Notes under the pieces: model-generated
The model's input: only the letters and a program-made list of their open reading frames with translations
The model's database searches: none
What the model was told of the DNA's origin: nothing
Source: Prevotella sp. UBA7764
GTDB taxonomy: Bacteria; Bacteroidota; Bacteroidia; Bacteroidales; Bacteroidaceae
NCBI GenBank assembly: GCA_002481295.1
Contig: DLDU01000001.1
Span: forward strand, 1-38,803
Direction: 5' to 3'
DNA: 38,803 nt
Position numbers and translations under genes: made by a program
In this document: piece after piece, positions 32,670 to 38,803 of the stretch
How the letters are laid out: each line of letters starts with the position of its first letter
Position numbering within the stretch: position 1 is the stretch's first letter

Positions 32670-32700
32670 TTGCGTGACTGAAAGAAAATGTGTAATTTTG
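32670..32700 (+). promoter_or_regulatory. Promoter of the hemerythrin-LuxR regulator
   Basis: TTG (32670-32672), 20-bp spacer, TAATTTTG (32693-32700). The ATG at 32730 lies 29 bp after it, which rules out the longer frame starting at 32688. Confidence 0.78.
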
Positions 32701-32729
32701 CATACAGTGAACAAGAATCAGCTAAGGCA

Positions 32730-33686
32730 ATGAAAAACGTGAAGATGTATGAGGCGGGCGACAAGATGATCTCGGTCATCCGCGACAACTATAATATCCT
32801 GCAGGCGATGAACTCCTTTGGCATCTACCTCGGCTTCGGCGACAAGACGGTTGATGAGGTGTGCAAGGAGCAGGGAGTGGACACCTTTACCTTCCTGACG
32901 GTCATCAACTACACGGTCAACGGCTACGAAGATAAGCTCGGTGTGGACAAGATCTCCATTCCTACGCTGCTCAAATATCTGCGCGCCAGCCACGACTACT
33001 ATCTCGATTTTCAGTTGCCGATGATTCGCTGTGAGCTCGCTGACGCGCTCGACGAGAAAGACAACCTCGCACGGCTTATCCTTAAACTCTATGAAGAATA
33101 CGCCCACGGCGTGACGGTGCACATGCGCTACGAGGAGAAACATGTGTTCCCTTACGTGCAGAAGTTGCTCGACGGTGAGACGTCTGACAACTATGACATC
33201 GACACTTATTCCAAGCACCACAATCAACTTGACACGAAGCTGAGGGAACTCAAGAACATCATCATCAAGTATCTGCCTGCCGACGGACCCCACAACAACA
33301 AACTCATGGCCACGCTCTACGATATATATAATAATGAGGAGTGGCTCCATCTCCACTGCAATGTGGAGAACGACATCTTCATTCCTGTCATCCGACATCT
33401 CGAAAACCAGCGGAAGCAACAGAGTGTGGAGCTCAGCGCCATCCCCGGCATGGTGAAACACGAGGGTGAGAACGACCCGCTGAGCCAGCGTGAGCGTGAT
33501 GTCATCGTGGCGCTGGTGCAGGGAATGTCCAACAAGGAGATAGCCGACCATCTGTGCATCTCCACCAACACGGTCATCACCCACCGCCGCAATATCGCCA
33601 AGAAGCTGCAAATCCATTCGCCGGCAGGCCTGACCATCTATGCCATTGTCAACAAGCTGGTGAGCATAGACCAAACAATGAAGTAG
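32730..33686 (+). CDS. Hemerythrin-domain protein with LuxR-type DNA-binding domain
   Basis: A 318-aa regulator. The N-terminal ~80 residues resemble the ScdA/RIC helical start. A hemerythrin-like di-iron region follows: ASHDYYLDFQLP, HMRYEEKHVFPYV, KHHNQLDTKL and HLHCNVENDIFIPVI supply His/Glu ligands. The C-terminal ~65 residues form a LuxR HTH (PLSQRERDVIVALVQGMSNKEIADHL, then STNTVITHRRNIAKKL). This implies a sensor of oxygen, NO or iron state that controls transcription. It is divergent from the imelysin cluster, its likely target (inference). Confidence 0.88.
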   Translation: MKNVKMYEAGDKMISVIRDNYNILQAMNSFGIYLGFGDKTVDEVCKEQGVDTFTFLTVINYTVNGYEDKLGVDKISIPTLLKYLRASHDYYLDFQLPMIRCELADALDEKDNLARLILKLYEEYAHGVTVHMRYEEKHVFPYVQKLLDGETSDNYDIDTYSKHHNQLDTKLRELKNIIIKYLPADGPHNNKLMATLYDIYNNEEWLHLHCNVENDIFIPVIRHLENQRKQQSVELSAIPGMVKHEGENDPLSQRERDVIVALVQGMSNKEIADHLCISTNTVITHRRNIAKKLQIHSPAGLTIYAIVNKLVSIDQTMK

Positions 33687-33692
33687 GAAGTC

Positions 33693-33731
33693 AAAAAAAT
33701 ACGCTGAAACTCTCAACGAGCTCCAGCGTAT
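33693..33731 (-). terminator. Terminator of the antisense-strand small RNA
   Basis: On the minus strand ATACGCTG pairs with CAGCGTAT (33724-33731 with 33700-33707), with an imperfect inner stem, followed by a run of seven T. It lies just past the stop of the plus-strand regulator, where it may also slow that transcript. Confidence 0.82.
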
Positions 33732-33886
33732 AGCCTATGTTTAACTAAAAATCCTTTTCAAATCAAACGTCGACCTCACGGTCTCCGTTATCATCCGTTA
33801 AACAATCTATCAAATCTACCTTAAACCTAATAACTAAAAACCTAAATCTATTACTACTAACCTAAACAATCTATTAACCTTTTGAC
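33693..33886 (-). ncRNA. Candidate small RNA, about 190 nt
   Basis: A full promoter (33892-33922) and a rho-independent terminator (33693-33731) bracket a region without any real gene. Inside, 33766-33789 folds as AACG, GA, GACC, loop GUGA, GGUC, GA, CGUU: two Watson-Crick helices around a tandem G-A pair, closed by a GNRA tetraloop. This is typical of structured RNA, not of chance sequence. A 17-codon frame (33741-33794) is also present but is probably fortuitous. Length would fit 6S-like or other housekeeping RNAs; identity unknown. Confidence 0.6.
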
Positions 33887-33891
33887 GTGTG

Positions 33892-33922
33892 CAAAGGTAC
33901 TGTGATTTTCTTATTCTCACAA
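33892..33922 (-). promoter_or_regulatory. Promoter of the candidate small RNA
   Basis: Minus strand: TTG (33922-33920), 20-bp spacer, TACCTTTG (33899-33892). Exact consensus and spacing. Confidence 0.78.
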
Positions 33923-34012
33923 CATTTTCCGTTATAATTAAATAGGAAAAAGCCTTTTATTGATGTAAATCAATGGGTGTTTGCGTACACATAATAAAAT
34001 ATCGCAGAATCG

Positions 34013-34043
34013 TTGGTCGTTGGGCATTCTTTTCGTAACTTTG
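34013..34043 (+). promoter_or_regulatory. Promoter of the GT4-GT2 pair
   Basis: TTG (34013-34015), 20-bp spacer, TAACTTTG (34036-34043). The ATG at 34067 lies 23 bp after the -7 box, so the longer frame that begins at 34013 is excluded. Confidence 0.78.
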
Positions 34044-34066
34044 TCTTAGTAATAAAGAATAAGACT

Positions 34067-35341
34067 ATGCGTGTACTCATTGTCAACACCAGTGAAAAGA
34101 CCGGAGGAGCCGCTGTGGCTGCCAACCGGCTCATGGAGGCACTCAACAACAACGGGGTGAAGGCTAAGATGCTTGTGGCCGACAAGCAGACCGACAATAT
34201 CACGGTGGTGGGCCTGCCCCATCCGGGTCGTCACCGCCTTCACTTTCTGTGGGAGCGTTGGTGCATCTTCTGGCGTCTCCACTTCAAGCGTGACCACCTC
34301 TTCGAGATTGATACTGCCAACTCTGGCACCGACATCACCTCTCTGCCCGAATATAAAGAGGCGGATGTGATACATCTGTCATGGATCAACCAGGGGATGC
34401 TCTCCCTGAAAGATATCAACACGATTCTGGAAGATGGCAAGCCGGTGGTATGGACCATGCACGATATGTGGCCCGCGACGGCTATCTGCCACTACGCGCT
34501 GACGTGTCACAACTTCACGACGCACTGCCAGCATTGCCGCCTCCTGCCCGGTGGTGGCGGTAAGCACGACTTGTCTTATAAGGTATGGGAGCGTAAGGCG
34601 AAAATCCTTGGCAAGCACGCTATCAAGTTCGTGGCGTGCAGCCGGTGGCTTGCCGGCGAGGCCCGTCGCAGCCGACTGCTTGTGGGACAGGACATCACGG
34701 CCATTCCCAATCCCATCGACACGCGGGTGTTCCGTCCCGGCGACCAGCGTCAGGCTCGGCTGGGCATGCATCTGCCACTCGACAAGAAGCTGATCCTCTT
34801 TGTCTCGCAGCGCGTCACCCAGACGATCAAAGGCATGGACTATATGGTTGAGGCTTGCAACAAAATCGCCGCTGACCACCCTGAACTCAAAGAGCAGTGG
34901 GGCGTGGTGGTCATGGGAGGACATGCCGACGAGATCGCAGAGCAGTTCCAGTTGCCTGTCTACCCCCTGGGCTATGTCAACAACACGCGGGCTATCGTGC
35001 AGGCTTATCAGGCTGCGGATGTCTTCGTGATTCCGTCGTTGAGCGATAACCTGCCCAACACTATCATGGAAGCGCTGGCCTGCGGTGTGCCGTGCGTAGG
35101 CTTCAACGTGGGCGGCATCCCCGAGATGATCGATCACCAGAAGAATGGCTATGTGGCCAAGTACCGTTCGGCCGACGATCTCGCGGCAGGCGTCTACTGG
35201 ACGCTCCACGAGGCTGACCATCAGCAGCTCAGCCGTGAGGCTGTGAACAAGGTGGAGCGCAACTACAGCCAGCAGAGTGTCGCCGTGAAATATATAGAGG
35301 TTTACAGTAACGCTATCGCGCAAAGAACATTCAGAATATGA
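34067..35341 (+). CDS. GT4-family glycosyltransferase
   Basis: A 424-aa GT-B enzyme. N-terminal Rossmann: MRVLIVNTSEKTGGAAVAANRL. A Cys/His cluster (CHYALTCHNFTTHCQHCRLL, about residues 145-164) is typical of WcaC-like relatives. The donor domain has VSQRVTQTIKGMDYMVEA, VFVIPSLSDNLPNTIMEALACG (E-x7-E type) and VGGIPEMI. Donor sugar unknown. Its end overlaps the GT2 start by 4 bp (ATGA), so the two are coupled. They sit outside the main glycan block but on the same side of the iron island. Confidence 0.9.
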   Translation: MRVLIVNTSEKTGGAAVAANRLMEALNNNGVKAKMLVADKQTDNITVVGLPHPGRHRLHFLWERWCIFWRLHFKRDHLFEIDTANSGTDITSLPEYKEADVIHLSWINQGMLSLKDINTILEDGKPVVWTMHDMWPATAICHYALTCHNFTTHCQHCRLLPGGGGKHDLSYKVWERKAKILGKHAIKFVACSRWLAGEARRSRLLVGQDITAIPNPIDTRVFRPGDQRQARLGMHLPLDKKLILFVSQRVTQTIKGMDYMVEACNKIAADHPELKEQWGVVVMGGHADEIAEQFQLPVYPLGYVNNTRAIVQAYQAADVFVIPSLSDNLPNTIMEALACGVPCVGFNVGGIPEMIDHQKNGYVAKYRSADDLAAGVYWTLHEADHQQLSREAVNKVERNYSQQSVAVKYIEVYSNAIAQRTFRI

Positions 35342-36105
35342 TCAGGTTTACCGTTGTCACCATTACGTATAATGCGGCTCCCGTGTTGCAGTCCACGCTC
35401 GACAGCGTGCTGGCACAGAACTACGCCAACGTGGAGCACTGGATCATCGACGGCAAGTCGACCGACAGCACCGTGGCGATGGCTGAGGACTACCGGCGAC
35501 AGACCGAGCAGCAGGGTAGCCCTCATGTGGTATGCATACAGAGCGAGCCCGACCGTGGCCTCTACGACGCGATGAACAAGGGGCTGGCGTTGGCCACGGG
35601 CGACTATATCGTCTTTCTCAATGCCGGCGACGCTTTCCCGTCGGCCGACACGCTGCAGCATGTGGCGGACTGTGTGAAGCCCGGCGAACCGTTGCCGGGC
35701 GTGCTCTACGGCTTTACCGACATCGTGGACAGCGAGCGCCGCTTCGTTGCGCACCGCCGTCTGCAACCGCCCGCTCATCTGTCGTGGCGCTCGTTCTGCC
35801 GGGGTATGCTTGTCTGCCATCAGGCGTTCTATGCCCGGGCCGACATTGCGAAGAACAATCCCTATGACCTGCGCTATCGCTTCTCGGCCGATGTGGACTG
35901 GTGCATCCGTGTGATGCGTGAGACTCAGCGCCGCCATCTCATGCTTGTGCGTGTCAACGAGGTGGTGGCAAACTACCTCGACGGGGGCATGACAAACAAG
36001 AACCACCGTGCCTCGCTCATCGAGCGCTTCCACGTCATGGCCCGTCACTATGGTCTCATCACCACGCTGTTCATGCACCTGTGGTTTGTGGTGAGAAGGA
36101 GATAA
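35338..36105 (+). CDS. GT2-family glycosyltransferase
   Basis: A 255-aa GT-A enzyme. FTVVTITYNAAPVLQSTLDSVLAQNYANVEHWIIDGKSTDST at the N-terminus, SEPDRGLYDAMNKGLALATGDYIVFLNAGD (donor/metal site) in the middle and the later SADVDWCIRVM acceptor segment are typical of WcaA/WcaE-like transferases. Acts in the cytoplasm together with the GT4, which it overlaps. Confidence 0.92.
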   Translation: MIRFTVVTITYNAAPVLQSTLDSVLAQNYANVEHWIIDGKSTDSTVAMAEDYRRQTEQQGSPHVVCIQSEPDRGLYDAMNKGLALATGDYIVFLNAGDAFPSADTLQHVADCVKPGEPLPGVLYGFTDIVDSERRFVAHRRLQPPAHLSWRSFCRGMLVCHQAFYARADIAKNNPYDLRYRFSADVDWCIRVMRETQRRHLMLVRVNEVVANYLDGGMTNKNHRASLIERFHVMARHYGLITTLFMHLWFVVRRR

Positions 36106-36256
36106 AGGGTAACTCTTCTCTACTCATAAGTTAGATGGGGTTGAGTATGAAGTGCTGGGTTAGGACGGGCATAAAGTCCGCCCCACATGTCACCCCATTT
36201 GGCCTCTATCATATTGGTTCGGTCGCGTGTTGGAATTGTTTATCCATCATTTTACT

Positions 36257-36278
36257 CCCCTCTCCTCTTGGAGAGGGG
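36257..36278. repeat. GC-rich hairpin in the gap before recG
   Basis: 9-bp stem CCCCTCTCC/GGAGAGGGG with a TCTT loop, then a purine-rich GGTGGAGGGGGTGAGG tail. Resembles the hairpin at 29640-29668 and the C/G-run intergenic words common in Bacteroidetes. No T-run, so not a terminator. Confidence 0.6.
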
Positions 36279-36329
36279 GTGGAGGGGGTGAGGCTGTCGG
36301 AGAGGGGCACGGGGGCGAGGCCACTTTTC

Positions 36330-38465
36330 TTATGATATCTCCGACCAGTTGATATTCGTCTTCCTCAGTTCCCGCAGATGATTCCACAGAAGACTATTGG
36401 CGGGAAGGTTACATTCCGGGTCAGCATCGATGACCTTCTGAGCCTCATCGCGTGACAGCTGTACGAGTTGTCCGTCGCGCGCGATGTCCGCAATCTTCAG
36501 GTCAAAGGCGATGCCACTCTGCTGTGTGCCCTCCAAGTCGCCGGGCCCGCGCAACTTTAGATCAGCCTCAGCAATGCGGAAGCCATCGTTGGTGTCGCAC
36601 ATGATGTCGATGCGCTTGCGCGTCTCTTCCGACAGTTTATAGTTCGTCACAAGGATACAATAGCTCTGTTTGGCACCACGTCCCACACGTCCGCGCAGCT
36701 GATGGAGCTGAGAAAGACCGAAACGCTGGGCATCGAGGATGACCATCACTGAGGCGTTGGGCACGTTGACACCCACCTCTATCACCGTTGTTGCCACCAA
36801 GATCTGCGTCTCGCCCTTGAGGAACTTCTGCATCTCCGCTTCCTTTTCCACCGGTTTCATGCGTCCGTGCACCTTGCTCAGACGGAACTCCGGAAACACA
36901 TCGCACAGCGCCTTGAAGCCATCCTCCAAGTTTTTCAAGTCCATTTTCTCGCTCTCTTCTATCAGCGGGAAGACGATATACACCTGTCGGCCTTGGTGAA
37001 TCTGCTGACGGATACCCTGGTAGAGGCTCGTCATCTGGTTGTCGTATTTATGTATGGTGACGATTGGCTTGCGTCCCGGTGGCAACTCGTTGATCACACT
37101 CACGTCGAGATCGCCGTAGAGCGTCATGGCCAGCGTACGCGGTATCGGCGTAGCCGTCATCACGAGGATATGCGGCGGGTTGTCGCTCTTGCCCCACAGC
37201 TTGGCACGCTGCGCCACGCCGAAGCGGTGCTGCTCGTCGACGACGGCCAAACCGAGACGATGGAACTGCACGGTGTCCTCGATGATCGCATGCGTACCCA
37301 CGAGGATGTTGACGCTCCCGTCGAGCAGTCCGCCAAGCACTTCCTTGCGTCTCTTGCCCTTGACAATGCCCGTGAGCAGCTCCACGCGCACGGGCATGTC
37401 CTTCAAGAACTCGCGGATCGTGGCCAGATGCTGTTCGGCCAGAATCTCCGTGGGAGCCATGATACAAGCCTGGAACCCATTGTCCAGCGCGATGAGCATG
37501 GCCATGAGTGCCACCAACGTCTTGCCCGAACCCACGTCGCCTTGCAACAGACGGTTCATCTGACGCCCCGAGCAGAGGTCGGCACGGATCTCATGCATGA
37601 CACGCTTCTGTGCGCCGGTAAGCTCAAAGGGCAGGTTGTCGCGGTAGAAATCGTTGAACAGCGGACCAATGCGCTTAAAAACATAGCCCTGGTATTTCTT
37701 GCGGCGCTCCGAGGTATAGCGCAGAATGTTGAGCTGCACGTAGAAGAGCTCTTCAAACTTCAGCCGCATCTGCGCACGCTGCACATCGTCCATCGACTGC
37801 GGATAGTGGATCTTGCGCAACGCGTCCTCGCGTCCGATGAGGTGAAGGCGGCTGATCTGCTCGGGCAGCAGCGTCTCGGGAATCGCACCTTGAGGGATAC
37901 GGGTGACAAGTGCCTTGGTCATCTTCTCCAACGAGCGTGATGTCATGCCCCGGTCCTTCATCTTCTCCGTAGTCATATAATAAGGTTGCATGCCCATCTC
38001 CGTGACATTGCTCTCACCGACTTTTTCCATGTCGGGATGGGCAAACTGCCATCGCTGTTGGAAGATCGTGGGGCGCCCAAAGACGATATACTCCTGCCCG
38101 ATCTTATAGGTCTGCGTGACATAGCGCAAGCCGTGGAACCATACTAAATCGACAACGCCACTGCCATCGGAGAAGTGTGCCACCACACGACGCTTCTGTC
38201 CCGGATCGGTGTAAGTGTCATAGCTGAGTATCCGCCCCTTGATCTGCACGAAAGGCAACGATCCTGCGCTCGCCACGTTGTCGAAGAGCAAGGGCGACTG
38301 GAACTCCGCGATGCGATAGAACTTCGTGCGGTCTACGTATTTGTAAGGGTAATAGCCCAGCAGGTCGCCCCACGTCTTGATATGGAGCTGACTGTCGAGC
38401 AGATCCTTGCGATGAGGACCCACCCCTGGCAAATACATGATGTCCTGACTCAGTATGTCTGTCAT
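36330..38465 (-). CDS. recG: ATP-dependent DNA helicase RecG
   Basis: A 711-aa branch-migrating helicase that rescues stalled forks and Holliday junctions; normal length. The N-terminal wedge/OB region (LPGVGPHRKDLL, then IKGRILSY) is followed by helicase motifs: I GDVGSGKT, II DEQH, III MTATPIPRTLAM, VI QLRGRVGRG, and the C-terminal GPGDLEGTQQSG. Starts at MTDILSQD. It is 23 bp from ispD, probably co-transcribed. Confidence 0.98.
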   Translation of the reverse strand: MTDILSQDIMYLPGVGPHRKDLLDSQLHIKTWGDLLGYYPYKYVDRTKFYRIAEFQSPLLFDNVASAGSLPFVQIKGRILSYDTYTDPGQKRRVVAHFSDGSGVVDLVWFHGLRYVTQTYKIGQEYIVFGRPTIFQQRWQFAHPDMEKVGESNVTEMGMQPYYMTTEKMKDRGMTSRSLEKMTKALVTRIPQGAIPETLLPEQISRLHLIGREDALRKIHYPQSMDDVQRAQMRLKFEELFYVQLNILRYTSERRKKYQGYVFKRIGPLFNDFYRDNLPFELTGAQKRVMHEIRADLCSGRQMNRLLQGDVGSGKTLVALMAMLIALDNGFQACIMAPTEILAEQHLATIREFLKDMPVRVELLTGIVKGKRRKEVLGGLLDGSVNILVGTHAIIEDTVQFHRLGLAVVDEQHRFGVAQRAKLWGKSDNPPHILVMTATPIPRTLAMTLYGDLDVSVINELPPGRKPIVTIHKYDNQMTSLYQGIRQQIHQGRQVYIVFPLIEESEKMDLKNLEDGFKALCDVFPEFRLSKVHGRMKPVEKEAEMQKFLKGETQILVATTVIEVGVNVPNASVMVILDAQRFGLSQLHQLRGRVGRGAKQSYCILVTNYKLSEETRKRIDIMCDTNDGFRIAEADLKLRGPGDLEGTQQSGIAFDLKIADIARDGQLVQLSRDEAQKVIDADPECNLPANSLLWNHLRELRKTNINWSEIS

Positions 38466-38488
38466 ACCACCTTATTATATATATAATG

Positions 38489-38803
38489 TTACCCGAGCTG
38501 TTGCTGGATGAGCGCCTCAGCGACGGCAAGGTCAAATGGCGTGGTGAGCTTAATGTTCTCACGATTGCCTTCTACCATTGCCACCTGACAGCCCATGGCC
38601 TCGATGACCGAGGCGTCGTCGGTGAAGTTCTCCTGATAAGGCTGTTTAAACGCCTGTTTGGCCAGCGTGATGTCGAAGACCTGCGGTGTCTGCACCACAC
38701 GATAGTCCGACCTGCGCACATTGCGGCCACCCCCCTGCTCGTCGACATAGCGCAGCGTGTCGGTGACAGCGTACACGGGAATCGCCGCATAGTCCTCACG
38801 GGC
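38489..38803 (-). CDS. ispD: 2-C-methyl-D-erythritol 4-phosphate cytidylyltransferase, 3' part
   Basis: The last 104 residues of IspD are present; the 5' part lies beyond the window edge, in frame from 38803 ([16 protein letters not shown]). The motif [18 protein letters not shown] and [18 protein letters not shown] are typical of the isoprenoid enzyme that makes CDP-methylerythritol. This is the housekeeping copy and differs from the TarI-like paralog at 14974-15690. Confidence 0.93.
   Translation of the reverse strand, partial: AREDYAAIPVYAVTDTLRYVDEQGGGRNVRRSDYRVVQTPQVFDITLAKQAFKQPYQENFTDDASVIEAMGCQVAMVEGNRENIKLTTPFDLAVAEALIQQQLG

Larger units (their letters stand above)
32317..32729. other. 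Divergent promoter region
   Basis: 413 bp between the porin (minus) and regulator (plus). It holds the promoters of both. A 63-residue hydrophobic ORF at 32453-32644 has no family features and was not called. No clear operator was identified. Confidence 0.6.

Noticed and set aside
33741..33794. A 17-codon frame inside the candidate small RNA
   Set aside because: Very short, no ribosome-binding evidence, and the same bases form the tandem-GA hairpin. RNA structure explains the sequence better.
1..38803. CRISPR arrays, tRNA or rRNA genes, transposases
   Set aside because: None seen. The repeats found are too few, too degenerate or lack regular spacers.

Overview
This window looks like a chromosomal piece of a Bacteroidales bacterium, most likely Prevotella or a close relative. 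Gene families point that way: two DUF6080-like membrane proteins, an imelysin/di-heme oxidoreductase/porin cluster, a fused ResB-CcsA protein and a hemerythrin-LuxR regulator. So do the promoters, which repeatedly read TTG, 20 bp, TAnnTTTG, the Bacteroidetes sigma-ABfr type, with no E. coli-like -35/-10 signals. No rRNA, tRNA, CRISPR array or transposase was found.

Layout. (1) 1-3060, minus strand: ribosomal block rplM-rpsI-rpsB-tsf, with a likely structured rplM leader and a strong terminator after tsf. (2) 3060-36100: a large accessory surface-glycan region. It holds glf (UDP-Galf), a small AT-rich insert coding DUF3791-DUF3990-DUF3791 (a probable ADP-ribosyltransferase-type toxin module), a Wzx-like flippase, a DUF6080 GT-C-like protein, a Galf-transferase-like GT, a GT14, a second GT, a hexapeptide acetyltransferase, a LicD protein and a TarI/IspD-like cytidylyltransferase plus SDR pair. 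A long minus-strand operon from 23320 to 15838 follows: PEtN-transferase-like enzyme, two acyltransferase-3 proteins, a DPPR-synthase-like UbiA protein, an HAD phosphatase, GtrA and a second DUF6080. A GT4-GT2 pair lies further on (34067-36105). (3) 23626-33686, embedded in region 2: a redox/iron island with a superoxide reductase, a two-part Rid-family protein, cytochrome c maturation fusion CcsBA, di-heme oxidoreductase, imelysin, an outer-membrane porin-like protein and, divergently, a hemerythrin-LuxR regulator. (4) 36330-38803: recG and the 3' part of the housekeeping ispD.

How the parts may work together. The UbiA-HAD-GtrA-DUF6080 run suggests synthesis, dephosphorylation, flipping and periplasmic transfer of a polyprenyl-phosphate pentose. 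The TarI-like/SDR/LicD set suggests CDP-alditol (or similar) made in the cytoplasm and added to a glycan as a phosphodiester. glf and its neighbouring GT suggest Galf residues. The iron island would bring iron through the envelope and mature the c-type cytochrome that takes part.

The most interesting non-coding items are a promoter-to-terminator minus-strand RNA at about 33693-33886 with a tandem-GA/GNRA hairpin, a perfect 56-bp palindrome at 13705-13760, a degenerate ~22-bp repeat array at 29379-29512, and a 45-bp duplicated promoter in front of licD.
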